From Rhizophagus prolifer (lineage: Eukaryota; Glomeromycota; Glomeromycetes; Glomerales; Glomeraceae): a stretch of DNA of 64,000 nucleotides. Of the stretch, positions 8,662-18,084 are shown piece by piece (within the stretch, counting starts at the first letter, position 1; each line of letters opens with the position of its first letter). Made by a program: the position numbers and the translations under genes. The stretch is taken from positions 35,137-99,136 of the forward strand of contig NQWY01033933.1 of NCBI GenBank assembly GCA_019425655.1, written 5' to 3'. Under the pieces are notes generated by a model that saw only the letters and a list, made by a program, of their open reading frames with translations, did no database searches and was not told the DNA's origin.

Positions 8662-8695
8662 AAAAAGTCGAGGTTAACTAGAACCTCGACTTTTT
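8662..8695 (-). terminator. Intrinsic terminator after dcaP
   Basis: The stem AAGTCGAGGTT / AACCTCGACTT has A- and T-runs on its two sides. It lies 22 bases past the dcaP stop and separates the porin gene from the pmrC promoter. Confidence 0.8.
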
Positions 8696-8716
8696 CAGAC
8701 TTAAATCTTTGAAAAA

Positions 8717-9968
8717 TTAGAAGCTATATTTAGCCATTAAACCAATACGGTTATCTTTGTAAGACTGACCACCAAATGTATCACGCTTACCGTTGATATA
8801 TTCAAGACCTAAGTCAATTGGCTTAACAGGTGAATAAATAAAGTTGATCCACGCTTGCTGAACTTTTTCATTACCAGCTGTATATGCTTTAGCATAATCC
8901 GTGCCATCATCAGCAAATTCTGCACCGTACGCTAAAGTTGAGCGTAAGTTAGGTAGAATTTTATAAGTACCACCTACTTGTACAGCAACAAATTTATTTT
9001 GCTCGATATTGTTATTTACCAATGTATAGGCAGCGTTACTACCGTATAAATAGCTACTATCACCAACTACATATGAAACATCAGCAAATAGTTTTAGAGG
9101 ATCAGAAACTTTAAAGTCTGTACCCGCAGCAATACCCCAGCCAGTTTTATTATCATCACCAATTGATGATTTATAATTTTCCACTAAAGCACGAGCTGAT
9201 GCAGAACCTCTACCGTCTGCATAACCTTGAGTAATTTTAGCAGTTAATGCAGGTAAGCTATACTTGATACTATCGCCAGTTGCCGCAGAAGTGCTATCGC
9301 CTTTTTCAGCAGAAACAAACAATTGCGTAGTTGGTCCTAACTTGTAACCATAGCGTACTTGCGGTACACGTTTAGTACCACCACCAACGTTTGTCGAGAA
9401 GTCGATCATTTCTGGTGCATGGCTTGATAAGAAGTTAGATGTCGTTTGACCAAATAACCAGTCGTTATACGTTAAGTAAGCATGGCGAATACGCAATGAA
9501 CCATTTGAATCTGTTGTTGAACCAGCAAAGTCAACTTCGAGTTTACCGCCCACTTTGGCATCATTTACTGGAGCAGTAAAATCTAAACCAAGACGTGTAG
9601 TTTTAGCAGTCGCACGTAATTTATCGTGTGTTTTACCATCAGTCTTACTAACGTCAGCAAAGTCATTATCTGCACCTTCGATAATGTAGTTAGCATCACC
9701 ACGAACAAAACCATAAAGGTTTACATCGGCACCAGCTTTAGATTTAAATCCAGCTAATGGCGAAGCTGGCGCAGCAACTGGTTGTGGCTGTGCTTTAACT
9801 TCAGCTAACTGTACTAACTAATGCTTTTAATGCTTCAACCTCTTGACGAAGTTTTTGAATTTCCTCTTTTTCAGAGGTTGCCGCATTTGCCCCACTCATC
9901 ATTAAAGCTGTTACTGTAATAGCTAAACTTTTAACAACAAACGATTTACGATTAAGGAATAGATCCAT
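8717..9968 (-). pseudogene. dcaP: DcaP-family trimeric porin gene, frameshifted
   Basis: The frame opens at 9968 with a signal peptide ending near SGANA, followed by a short Gln/Glu/Leu-rich coiled coil typical of DcaP. It hits TGA at 9803-9801 after 55 residues. A second frame continues from about 9800 to the stop at 8717 and encodes the whole beta-barrel, ending in the C-terminal Phe typical of outer membrane barrels (MAKYSF). The break coincides with a tandem CTAACTAA at 9814-9821. One CTAA unit fewer would leave a 1248-base frame of 415 residues. The lesion therefore looks like a recent 4-base duplication in an otherwise intact gene. DcaP takes up dicarboxylates and related compounds. A phase-variable or sequencing origin is possible. 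Confidence 0.85.
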
Positions 9969-10511
9969 CAAAAACTCCTAAAAATATATTTTATGTCGCT
10001 TATCCATGCCAAGTTGATTCGTGTGACCATTGAGCACTAAAAAATCAACTCTTCTCCAAATTTGATTGCATTAATTTTATTACCGCAATCAAAACCAATT
10101 TTAACGCTGGGTAAGATTAAAAATTCCAAATCAAAAAAATCAAAACAGCTTTTTGTTTACAGAACTTTTACCTTGACTTCATGTTGTAACGAATCCTACA
10201 CAACTCTCTTATCTTATAGAATGATTAAATCATTATTTCATTATTCTTTTTTAGACTTTAGGCTAATATACAGTCTAATTGAATATTCTTTTATCCAGAT
10301 CGATTGATTCACATGATTTTTCTTGTTATCCGCATCCCTTTTCTCCATCTAGCTTCCATTTGCTACTCAAACAAGATGGCATAATTAATAAGCCATTTGA
10401 ATAGCTAAAAATATACATTTTTAAAAGAATGACTAAAATACATAACCACCATTTTTTAACATAACTTAAGCTGATTTAAGTCTCTTTATTTCATCGACTT
10501 AATATCATTTT
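9969..10511. other. Noncoding stretch upstream of dcaP
   Basis: This 543-base AT-rich gap lies between dcaP and the 3' end of the MFS gene. It should hold the dcaP promoter and leader. A 9-base inverted repeat lies at 10061-10093. An 81-codon frame at 10062-10307 has no ribosome binding site or recognisable product, so I do not call it. A TTAAG-rich element at about 10463-10478 has the wrong spacing for a PmrA box. Confidence 0.6.
10061..10093. repeat. Inverted repeat upstream of dcaP
   Basis: TTTGATTGC at 10061-10069 is perfectly complementary to GCAATCAAA at 10085-10093, with a 15-base loop. It starts 93 bases before the dcaP start codon. It could be a repressor site or a leader hairpin. 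No known motif is recognised. Confidence 0.45.
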
Positions 10512-11759
10512 TTATACAGTTTTTGTTGCTTTCCATACGTAAATAGGAATTAAAAATAGTACAGCAATAGTGACAATAGCTATCAAATAATGGAAATAAC
10601 CAAGTACATCTCCAATAACACCACTCAAAGTATAAAGACCACCACTTACTGTCGCCATGACCGAAACTTGGAAAGTAAAATCAGTGCCGGCATAGTTCTT
10701 TCGACTGTAATGCATGACTAAGGTTAACATTACAACGAGTAACATAGCGGCAAAGGCATCTTCTAAAGCATTTATAGTATAGATAAGCCATGCATTTATT
10801 TTTATCTTTTGCTCGTAAGCATAAGCCAAATAAACATAGGCACCTAAACTCATGATTTTTAATATTGAAAAACTAATTAATGTAGTTGGTCTAGAAAAGT
10901 GCTTTAACACCCAACCCGCAATAAATGCCCCCACTAAAGCAGCTACAGCGCCTAGCATAGTGATGTAAACACCAATTTGGGTAAAACTTAATCCCATATC
11001 AACCATTAAGGGTTTGAGTAACGGCCCAGCTAAGCCATCGGCCACTTTAAAAGTGATAAGTACCATTAACCAAGCACGCAGTTCTTTATTTTGAGAAAAA
11101 TAACTCAAATAAGACTTAATTTTTGTGACTAAATTTGGCTGGCTAGGTTCATCAGTAGAATGAGAACTATGAAGAGGTTCTTTAAATAGTAAAACTGGTA
11201 GAGTATTGACGAAGACTAAAGCAGCTAGTAATAAAAATGTCGGTTGCCATGACAACCAGTCTAAACACCATAACACCGCTCCCCCACCCACGATAAAACC
11301 AAGCCGAGAACCTACGACTTGAAAAATATTTCCCCAATGCTGCTGATCGTGTTGCAATAAATTAACAGCTAACGCATCGGTTGCAATATCTTGTGTTGCA
11401 CCCGTCAAGTTCATAAATAACAGTGCAATAAAAAATATAAATAAGTACAGCGGCTGATCTAAGGCTTGAATGGGAAAGAAAGATAAAACACAAAGTACGG
11501 CCACCGTCAAAAGCTGAGTAGGTAAGATCCAGCTTCGATAATGTCCTAAACGTGAAATCGCATGTCGATCTACCCACGGTGCCCAAAATATTTTGATTGA
11601 CCAAGGCAACATGAGTAATCCAAAACCACCAATATGGGCAAGTGATACACCTTGAGCTCTTAATATGACAGGCAAAGCATGTGTCATAAAACCAACAGGC
11701 AAACCTTGTGCCCAATATAGGGAAAATAGCAAAAGGTAAAGATTTTGCTGTCGAAACAT
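10512..11759 (-). CDS. MFS transporter (AmpG/RhtX-like branch)
   Basis: The 415-residue product has about twelve membrane helices. Early SLYWAQGLPVGFM and FMNLTGATQDIATDALAV (about 115-130) are characteristic of the AmpG / acetyl-CoA transporter / RhtX-FptX branch of the major facilitator superfamily. These carry muropeptides, siderophores or CoA-linked compounds. The substrate here is not evident. No siderophore or peptidoglycan-recycling gene is adjacent and no Fur box was seen upstream. It stands alone, divergent from the acyltransferase at 11887. Length is normal. Confidence 0.82.
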   Translation of the reverse strand: MFRQQNLYLLLFSLYWAQGLPVGFMTHALPVILRAQGVSLAHIGGFGLLMLPWSIKIFWAPWVDRHAISRLGHYRSWILPTQLLTVAVLCVLSFFPIQALDQPLYLFIFFIALLFMNLTGATQDIATDALAVNLLQHDQQHWGNIFQVVGSRLGFIVGGGAVLWCLDWLSWQPTFLLLAALVFVNTLPVLLFKEPLHSSHSTDEPSQPNLVTKIKSYLSYFSQNKELRAWLMVLITFKVADGLAGPLLKPLMVDMGLSFTQIGVYITMLGAVAALVGAFIAGWVLKHFSRPTTLISFSILKIMSLGAYVYLAYAYEQKIKINAWLIYTINALEDAFAAMLLVVMLTLVMHYSRKNYAGTDFTFQVSVMATVSGGLYTLSGVIGDVLGYFHYLIAIVTIAVLFLIPIYVWKATKTV

Positions 11760-11886
11760 ATATACCTACTTTTATTTGTTTGTGCGGTAATCACATGAAA
11801 TACCATGCGTGGTCTTACATTTTGCCAATGAAGCACAGATTTCAAAAGATTAAGATAAAACAAAGGATGATTTAAAACTTAAAAAT

Positions 11887-12513
11887 ATGGAACAACATTT
11901 CCCTACCCTCCCTCCAGAGGTACCTCAACGTGGTAATGCTTTAAGTCGAGCATTATTTAAGAAACTTTTTTTGGCTCAAGGTTGGACTATAGAAGGTGAA
12001 GTACCCAACTTTCCTAAAGCAGTAGCTATTATTTCTCCCCATACATCTAATATTGATGGCTGGTATGGTTTTCTTGCCATTTTTGGATTGGGTATTCAAA
12101 TTACGGTACTGGGCAAAGACAGTCTATTTAAGCCACCGTTTAAACGCGCTCTAGATTGGGCTGGTGTTATTCCTGTAAAACGTGACTCAGCCAATGGACT
12201 GACGGAACAAGTTGTTGCCACGATTCATGACTATGACAAAATTTGGATTGGCATGGCACCGGAAGGCACACGTAAGAAAGCAAAAAAAATGAAGAGTGGT
12301 TTTTATCATATTGCTGCAAAAGCCAATATTCCGATTGTGATGTTTTCTTTTGATTATGATCGTAAAACTATTCACTGCCTAGGACACTTAAATCCAAGTG
12401 GCAACTATGATGAAGATCTACAAAAGATTTTTGAGCGTTATAAAGGAAAAATATCACCGAAAAATCGTAATTGGCTTGCGGAGCCTTTACAAAATCTTGT
12501 GAAAAAAACCTAG
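11887..12513 (+). CDS. PlsC-type glycerophospholipid acyltransferase
   Basis: The 208-residue protein carries the acyltransferase signatures of the PlsC/LPLAT superfamily: HTSNIDGWYG near residue 52 (H-x4-D catalytic motif) and APEGTRKKAKK near residue 127 (EGTR acyl-acceptor motif). Family members transfer acyl groups to lysophospholipids or related acceptors at the inner membrane. No membrane helix is evident, and it is shorter than canonical PlsC (about 240), so it belongs to the short subgroup. The patatin-like lipoprotein gene follows 67 bases later on the same strand, which may pair acylation with deacylation. The acceptor is unknown. Confidence 0.85.
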   Translation: MEQHFPTLPPEVPQRGNALSRALFKKLFLAQGWTIEGEVPNFPKAVAIISPHTSNIDGWYGFLAIFGLGIQITVLGKDSLFKPPFKRALDWAGVIPVKRDSANGLTEQVVATIHDYDKIWIGMAPEGTRKKAKKMKSGFYHIAAKANIPIVMFSFDYDRKTIHCLGHLNPSGNYDEDLQKIFERYKGKISPKNRNWLAEPLQNLVKKT

Positions 12514-12580
12514 CAAAAATTGAACGAATCTGGTCTGATGAGCCATCTTAATTTATCTTGCCATAGATTGTTTTTTAAAG

Positions 12581-13498
12581 ATGAAAATTGCTCAATTTGC
12601 CAGTATCGGATTTATCTCTTTAGCCCTATTCGGCTGTGATAAGTTCAGCAAAACACCAACACCGACCACTTCAGTTAAAGCACGCGAACCAGTAATCGCA
12701 CTTGCCTTAGGTGGCGGTGGAGCAAAAGGATTTTCACATATTGGTGTTATCAAGGTTTTAGAATCACATGGTATTAAGCCTAAAATTGTTACAGGTACAA
12801 GTGCCGGCAGTTTTGTGGGAAGTATCTATGCCAGCGGACAAACACCTTATCAGCTCCAAAATCTTGCACTTAAACTGCAAGAATCTGATATTCGTGATTT
12901 AACGCTTAATCGCCAAGGTATTATTCTTGGGCAAAAGCTACAAGACTATGTGAACCGTAACGTTGGCAACAAGCCGATTGAGAAATTCCCAATTCGTTTT
13001 GCCGCGGTAGCAACCCGTCTTGATAATGGTCAAAAAGCTGACTTCATTAAAGGTAATGCAGGTCAAGCCGTACGCGCATCTTGTAGTATTCCAAACGTAT
13101 TTGTACCTGCTACTATTGGTAATCAAAAATATGTAGATGGCGGATTAGTTAGCCCAATTCCTGTAAAAACAGCACGTGATATGGGTGCAGATATTGTGAT
13201 TGCGGTTGATATTTCAGCACGTCCAGCAGGGAATCGCCCAGCGAATATGTGGGGATTACTTGATCAAACCATTAATATTATGGGTCAACAAAGTATTAAT
13301 GAAGAGTTAAAGCTAGCAAACGTAGTCATCCAACCTAAAGTCGGGCACCTAGGTACACTCGATTTAAAATCAAGCAATGAAGCTATTTTAGAGGGTGAAA
13401 AAGCTGCTCAAGGTCAAATTCGTCAAATTGAAACTGCAATTGCGAATTTCAAAAAATCTCCTGCCGCATTTAAGCCAGCACCACGTCCTAAATTTTAA
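12581..13498 (+). CDS. Patatin-like phospholipase, lipoprotein (copy 1)
   Basis: The 305-residue protein begins with a lipoprotein signal ending in LFGC, lipidated at about Cys19. A patatin domain follows. GGGGAKGFSHIGV is the oxyanion loop, GTSAGSFVG holds the nucleophilic Ser, and DGGLVSPIP holds the catalytic Asp. The family hydrolyses acyl esters of phospholipids. This resembles the RssA-type subgroup with an added lipobox. It likely sits on the periplasmic side of a membrane. A close paralogue lies at 51605-52576 in this window. It follows the acyltransferase gene and may be co-transcribed. The catalytic Ser-Asp pair is intact. The substrate is unknown. Confidence 0.88.
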   Translation: MKIAQFASIGFISLALFGCDKFSKTPTPTTSVKAREPVIALALGGGGAKGFSHIGVIKVLESHGIKPKIVTGTSAGSFVGSIYASGQTPYQLQNLALKLQESDIRDLTLNRQGIILGQKLQDYVNRNVGNKPIEKFPIRFAAVATRLDNGQKADFIKGNAGQAVRASCSIPNVFVPATIGNQKYVDGGLVSPIPVKTARDMGADIVIAVDISARPAGNRPANMWGLLDQTINIMGQQSINEELKLANVVIQPKVGHLGTLDLKSSNEAILEGEKAAQGQIRQIETAIANFKKSPAAFKPAPRPKF

Positions 13499-13603
13499 TT
13501 GAGGTGGTTTTTTTCTATCCACACCTACCATCATCTGCTACAGTGGTAAAAGTGATATGTGATCACTTTTACCCATCATAAAGATATATAAAAGAGCAGA
13601 TCT

Positions 13604-14065
13604 ATGGAGTTTGTTGTAGAACCTTGGCACTGGTTTGTATTGGGTATCTTACTTATTCTTTCTGAGCTGATTATCCCTGCTTTTGCCGCTCTCTGGTTTG
13701 GTATTGCAGCCATTATGGTTTGCTTTCTCTATTGGCTATTTCCAGATATTAGCCTCACAACACAAATTGTATTGTGGATTATTTTATCGGTGCTGTGCAC
13801 TATTCTTTGGTTCAAATTTATTAAACCATTGTCGATTGATAAAACTAAAGCGGGTTTACCTCGTGAAGCCACCATTGGGCAAATTGGTATGGTGATTCAA
13901 ACCGAACTCGCCCATGACCAAATTATTGTTCGTTTCCCTATGCCTATTTTAGGGGCAGATGAATGGAACTGTCGAAGCACTACCCCTGTGAAAGTCGGTG
14001 ATCGAGTTCGAGTCATTGATATTTCGGGTAATGACTTAATTGTTCAGCCCCACAGTACTTCATAA
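13604..14065 (+). CDS. NfeD family membrane protein
   Basis: The 153-residue product has three or four membrane helices in the first 80 residues, then a small soluble OB-like domain with GQIGMVIQTEL and VGDRVRVIDISGNDLIVQP. That is the short NfeD form without a protease domain. NfeD proteins are partners of SPFH/stomatin-like proteins, and the SPFH gene follows 28 bases downstream, so the pair is almost certainly an operon. They are thought to organise membrane domains and protein quality control. A good ribosome binding site (AAGAGC) precedes the ATG. Confidence 0.9.
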   Translation: MEFVVEPWHWFVLGILLILSELIIPAFAALWFGIAAIMVCFLYWLFPDISLTTQIVLWIILSVLCTILWFKFIKPLSIDKTKAGLPREATIGQIGMVIQTELAHDQIIVRFPMPILGADEWNCRSTTPVKVGDRVRVIDISGNDLIVQPHSTS

Positions 14066-14093
14066 ACATTAAAGATAAAGAGAGGTTATTTTC

Positions 14094-14948
14094 ATGCCAG
14101 TTGGTACCATTATTGTTTTAGCCTTTTTGGCTTTTGTCGCAGTTACCATTTTTAAAGGGGTACGTATTGTTCCTCAAGGTTATAAATGGATTGTTCAGCG
14201 TTTAGGGAAATATCATTCCACGCTTAATCCGGGGCTTAACTTCGTTATTCCTTATATTGACGAAGTGGCATATAAAGTCACCACTAAAGATATTGTGCTT
14301 GATATTCCATCTCAAGAAGTGATTACCCGTGATAATGCTGTATTACTTATGAATGCAGTAGCGTATATCAATCTAACAACCCCTGAAAAAGCAGTGTACG
14401 GTATTGAAAATTATACTTGGGCCATTCAAAACCTTGTACAGACTTCACTGCGTTCTATTGTTGGTGAAATGGATCTAGATGATGCTTTATCATCTCGAGA
14501 TCACATTAAAGCGAAGCTCAAAGCTGCGATCTCTGATGATATTTCAGATTGGGGCATTACCTTAAAAACCGTAGAAATTCAGGATATTCAACCGTCTCAT
14601 ACCATGCAAGCTGCCATGGAAGAGCAAGCTGCCGCAGAACGTCAACGTCGTGCTGCTGTTACTAAAGCCGATGGTGAAAAACAGGCTGCTATTTTAAGTG
14701 CAGAAGGTCGTTTAGAAGCTTCTCGCCGTGATGCAGAAGCTCAAGTTGTTTTAGCTGAAGCCTCTCAACGTGCAATTGAAATGGTGACCAGTGCAGTTGG
14801 CGATAAAGAGATTCCGGTTGCTTACCTTTTGGGTGAACAATATGTAAAAGCAATGCAAGAGATGGCAAAATCAAGCAATGCCAAAACTGTTGTGTTACCT
14901 GCCGATGTTTTAAATACAATTCGTGGCATTATGGGAAAGCATAATTAA
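14094..14948 (+). CDS. SPFH domain (stomatin/QmcA-like) membrane protein
   Basis: The 284-residue protein has one N-terminal membrane helix (about 4-22), then an SPFH/band-7 domain beginning VRIVPQGYKWIVQRLGKYH. An Ala/Glu/Arg-rich coiled coil at about 170-225 probably drives oligomerisation. The layout matches QmcA-type stomatin homologues, and the length is normal. The NfeD gene is immediately upstream, the usual partner arrangement. AGAGAGG eight bases before the ATG supports this start. An intrinsic terminator closes the unit. Confidence 0.92.
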   Translation: MPVGTIIVLAFLAFVAVTIFKGVRIVPQGYKWIVQRLGKYHSTLNPGLNFVIPYIDEVAYKVTTKDIVLDIPSQEVITRDNAVLLMNAVAYINLTTPEKAVYGIENYTWAIQNLVQTSLRSIVGEMDLDDALSSRDHIKAKLKAAISDDISDWGITLKTVEIQDIQPSHTMQAAMEEQAAAERQRRAAVTKADGEKQAAILSAEGRLEASRRDAEAQVVLAEASQRAIEMVTSAVGDKEIPVAYLLGEQYVKAMQEMAKSSNAKTVVLPADVLNTIRGIMGKHN

Positions 14949-14978
14949 TTTAATTGCTTCAAATAAGTCCTTGAAATA

Positions 14979-15008
14979 AAAACGGCGATCATCAGGTCGC
15001 CGTTTTTA
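14979..15008 (+). terminator. Intrinsic terminator after the NfeD-SPFH pair
   Basis: AAACGGCGA / TCGCCGTTT stem with a following T-run, 30 bases past the SPFH stop and just before the end of the convergent YjbR gene, which it may also serve. Confidence 0.8.
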
Positions 15009-15017
15009 TATTAAGTA

Positions 15018-15386
15018 TTATTGGTTGTTTAATCTTTTTTGATCTTTCAAAGGGAGCTTTTTTATAACCAAGTCATAAGAATCGCGAATCAAATCTTGAA
15101 GTAAATCACGTGTTAAGTTTTTATGCGGAGTAATGGAAATCCAGTGCTTTTTATTCATGTGATACCCCGGAATAATAAAAGGATAAAGTTCCTGATATTC
15201 CTGACTTTTATATGGATCACATTTAATGGTAATCATTTTTGTGCCCGTTCCTTCCCCCACTAATAAAAACACCTTTTCTAAAATTTTAAAGACGTCGCAT
15301 TCTGGGCCAAAGGGTTGGCTTTGCTCACTAAAAGGAAGATTACGCGCAATCTCTATCGCGACTTGGTGGAGCTGATCACCATTCAT
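15018..15386 (-). CDS. MmcQ/YjbR family protein
   Basis: The 122-residue soluble protein fits the MmcQ/YjbR family (CyaY-like fold). The signatures are PFGPECDVFKI near residue 25, TIKCDPYKSQEY, and PGYHMNKKHWISI in the middle. Members are proposed to bind DNA non-specifically, and the biological role is unclear. AAGGAGATAAAA precedes the ATG, an ideal ribosome binding site. It stands alone between a terminator and ispA, with ispA upstream on the same strand. Family assignment is good. Function is not. Confidence 0.85.
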   Translation of the reverse strand: MNGDQLHQVAIEIARNLPFSEQSQPFGPECDVFKILEKVFLLVGEGTGTKMITIKCDPYKSQEYQELYPFIIPGYHMNKKHWISITPHKNLTRDLLQDLIRDSYDLVIKKLPLKDQKRLNNQ

Positions 15387-15445
15387 TTTTATCTCCTTTA
15401 TTCACTAAATATGAATATAAGCAGGATTATTAATTTAATTTTTTA

Positions 15446-16357
15446 TTAGTTGGTACGGGCCAAAAGGAACTGTGAAATCTCAACTAACTCTTTTGCATTT
15501 TCACCAAAATACGCTAAAGCCTCAAAAGCTTGGTCATGCAACTCTTTTGCATAAACCTGTGCTTGCTCAAGTCCCATTAAAGCAGGATAAGTCGACTTTT
15601 GTACTTGTTCATCCTTACCCGCAGTTTTACCTAAAGTTTCAGTACTTGAGGTAATATCTAAAATATCGTCTTGTACCTGAAAAGCCAGTCCAATCGCTTG
15701 TCCATACTGGCGCAATTTTGGAATTGCCTGATCTGTTCCAGAGAAAATTGTCACTGCACCCATCATAATGGCAGCCTGAATAAGCGCTCCCGTTTTATTA
15801 CGGTGGATATTTTCTAGTTCATCTTGAGAAATTTGTTTAGCTTCAGCTTGTAGGTCTAAAACCTGTCCACAAACCATTTTAGAGCTGGCTGTTGCTAAAA
15901 TTTGAATTTGCTTTAATACAATTGCAGCATCAGTTCCCTGCCCTTGTTCATCAAACAAACGACTCCCTAAAACCTCAAAAGCCATTGATTGTAAAATATC
16001 GCCTGCAAGTAAAGCCGTATCTTCACCAAATGCTACATGACACGTTGGCTGACCACGACGAAGCAAGTCATTGTCCATACAAGGCAAGTCATCATGCGCT
16101 AGCGAGTAACAATGAATAAGTTCAACTGCAACTGCAGCACGGCGAGCCGCAGCAAAATTTGGATTATCTTGTAAAGAAGCTGTGGCGTAGCATAAAGCCG
16201 GACGAACACGTTTTCCACCTAGCATAACGGCATGGTGTACTGCGCTTTTTAAAGGTTCAGGAATTGAAAATGCAGCGAGTGTTGTCAATAAATCTTGTTG
16301 AATACGTTGTTGAGCTTGTTTTAAAACATCCGCATTAACTTGAGAGAGTGATGACAC
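15446..16357 (-). CDS. ispA: Farnesyl diphosphate synthase (polyprenyl synthetase)
   Basis: IspA condenses IPP with DMAPP and GPP to farnesyl diphosphate, the precursor of undecaprenyl phosphate and quinone side chains. The 303-residue product has the two Asp-rich motifs: DDLPCMDND near residue 94 (first) and DDILD near residue 233 (second). GGKRVRPAL near residue 48 is the typical substrate-binding region. The start is GTG at 16357, preceded by GAGG. In many Gammaproteobacteria ispA sits between xseB and dxs. Neither is adjacent here. Length and motifs are complete. Confidence 0.93.
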   Translation of the reverse strand: MSSLSQVNADVLKQAQQRIQQDLLTTLAAFSIPEPLKSAVHHAVMLGGKRVRPALCYATASLQDNPNFAAARRAAVAVELIHCYSLAHDDLPCMDNDLLRRGQPTCHVAFGEDTALLAGDILQSMAFEVLGSRLFDEQGQGTDAAIVLKQIQILATASSKMVCGQVLDLQAEAKQISQDELENIHRNKTGALIQAAIMMGAVTIFSGTDQAIPKLRQYGQAIGLAFQVQDDILDITSSTETLGKTAGKDEQVQKSTYPALMGLEQAQVYAKELHDQAFEALAYFGENAKELVEISQFLLARTN

Positions 16358-16476
16358 AGTCGCCTCGTAAAATCAGTAGAGAAATTTTATTAAATGTTAT
16401 GAAACATTCGTGTACTACATCATACACGATTCGCTGTAAAAAGTGCGTGATGTGTTATGGATGCCACATGCAAAAG

Positions 16477-16503
16477 AGCCTCTCTATAATAGAGAGGCTC
16501 TTT
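16477..16503. terminator. Terminator hairpin after prpF
   Basis: AGAGCCTCTCT / AGAGAGGCTCT is a perfect stem with a four-base loop. It has a T-rich tail on the plus side and an A-run on the other. It lies 15 bases past the prpF stop. Confidence 0.75.
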
Positions 16504-16517
16504 CATTTAAATAACTT

Positions 16518-17705
16518 TTAGAAACTGTCGCCCGGAACTCGAACCCAGCCTTCCATTAAGACACGTGCACTACGGCTCATAATGGCTTTTTTCACCACCC
16601 ATTGGCCATTTGTAAGTTCAGCTTGAGCACCAACACGTAATGTTCCAGATGGGTGTCCAAAACGTACTGCTTCACGCTCTCCACCACCAGCTGCTAAATT
16701 TACCAATGTGCCCGGAATAGCAGCAGCAGTACCAATTGCTACAGCTGCTGTACCCATCATGGCATGATGAAGTTTACCCATCGACAAAGCACGAACCAGT
16801 AAGTCGACATCGTTTTCTAAAACGTTCTTACCGCTTGAAGCTATATAATTTTTTGGTTTAGAAACAAAAGCAATTTTTGGTGTATGCTGACGCGCAGCCG
16901 CTTCTGAAATATCTTTAATTAACCCCATCTGAACTGCACCATATGCACGGATTTTTTCAAAACGTGCCAGTGCTGCTGCATCACCATTAATATGATCTTG
17001 CAACTCTGTACCTTGGTATCCTAAATCTTCTGCATTTAAGAAAATGGTCGGAATACCAGCGTTAATAAATGTGGCTTGAAAACTGCCAATCTCAGGTACA
17101 TCTAGTTGGTCAACAACATTCCCTGTTGGGAACATATCGCCGCCTTCTTCACCATCATCGGCAGGGTCTAAGAACTCAATTTGAACTTCAGCAGCAGGGA
17201 AAGTCACTCCATCCAGTTCGAAGTCACCAGTTTCTTGAACTTGACCATTGGTGATAGGTACATGCGCAATAATGGTTTTTTGAATATTTTTTTGCCAAAT
17301 TCGAACAGTACAGAGACCATTTTCAGGAATTCGATTTGCATCAACCAAACCATTTGAAATCGCAAATGAGCCAACCGCAGCAGTTAAATTACCGCAGTTA
17401 CCGCTCCAGTCCACAAAAGGCTGATCTATTGAAACCTGCCCAAACAAATAGTCGACATCATGATCAGGCTGGGTACTTTTAGCCAAAATAACAGTTTTAC
17501 TGGTACTCGAAGTGGCACCGCCCATACCGTCAATTTGCTTTCCATAAGGATCTGGGCTACCAATAACACGTAGTAAGAGTTGATCTCTTGCTTGACCTGC
17601 CACCTGAGCTCTTTCCGGCAAATCATCAAGTTTAAAAAATACACCTTTACTGGTTCCACCACGCATATAGGTTGCTGGAATTTTAATTTGCGGTACTGAG
17701 CTCAT
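16518..17705 (-). CDS. prpF: PrpF-family isomerase (2-methylaconitate cis-trans isomerase type)
   Basis: The 395-residue protein matches the PrpF family, which has a diaminopimelate-epimerase-like fold. Signatures are YMRGGTSKGVFF at the N-terminus, DGMGGATSSTSK near residue 60, DWSGNCGNLTAAVG near residue 98, and GHPSGTLRVGA near the C-terminus. PrpF isomerises trans-2-methylaconitate in the 2-methylcitrate pathway together with AcnD. Neither acnD nor prpBC is in this window, so the copy is solitary. It could act in another pathway, for example on oxalomesaconate-like acids, as PrpF relatives do. The family call is strong. The exact substrate is uncertain. Confidence 0.82.
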   Translation of the reverse strand: MSSVPQIKIPATYMRGGTSKGVFFKLDDLPERAQVAGQARDQLLLRVIGSPDPYGKQIDGMGGATSSTSKTVILAKSTQPDHDVDYLFGQVSIDQPFVDWSGNCGNLTAAVGSFAISNGLVDANRIPENGLCTVRIWQKNIQKTIIAHVPITNGQVQETGDFELDGVTFPAAEVQIEFLDPADDGEEGGDMFPTGNVVDQLDVPEIGSFQATFINAGIPTIFLNAEDLGYQGTELQDHINGDAAALARFEKIRAYGAVQMGLIKDISEAAARQHTPKIAFVSKPKNYIASSGKNVLENDVDLLVRALSMGKLHHAMMGTAAVAIGTAAAIPGTLVNLAAGGGEREAVRFGHPSGTLRVGAQAELTNGQWVVKKAIMSRSARVLMEGWVRVPGDSF

Positions 17706-18084
17706 ATCAACTGTTATCCTTACTATTGTGTTTTTATATCTCGAAACAAGCAGACTTGTTTAGTCATTCGCTTCATCTTAAATCGTTTTGTGATCTAGAG
17801 ATAGCGTTATGCTTTTATACATCAATCGTATTGACGCAGACTTATTTTGAGAATTTAGATTCATGCTCGCAATGACCGAATTAAGCAAAATCATGAAAAA
17901 AAGAGTCTATCAAAAAATATATTTTTAGAATATTTTTCAATCATTTTTGCATTATTAAAAGCAAGTTAATGATTTTAAATATTTTTTAGTGTTACTTTTC
18001 AGTCACCGCTTGTTAATTTGTAGTCTAGGCTAAAATAAATCCATCTATTAGAATAATTTACTTATTCATAGTGAGTGAAGACCT
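17706..18084. other. Noncoding stretch between prpF and aroP
   Basis: A 379-base AT-rich gap between divergent genes. It must hold both promoters. TAAAAT near 18033 is a possible -10 for aroP. I see no open frame with a ribosome binding site and no strong inverted repeat. Confidence 0.5.

Noticed and set aside
10062-10307. 81-codon open frame upstream of dcaP
   Set aside because: It has no ribosome binding site, its composition looks random, and it overlaps the likely dcaP leader with its inverted repeat.
10463-10478. CTTAAG-N4-TTTAAG resembling a PmrA box
   Set aside because: The spacer is four bases instead of five, and it lies just past the 3' end of the MFS gene and far from any start codon.
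12581-13498. Patatin lipoprotein as a secreted virulence phospholipase
   Set aside because: It has a lipobox and no autotransporter barrel or secretion signal, so export from the cell is not indicated.
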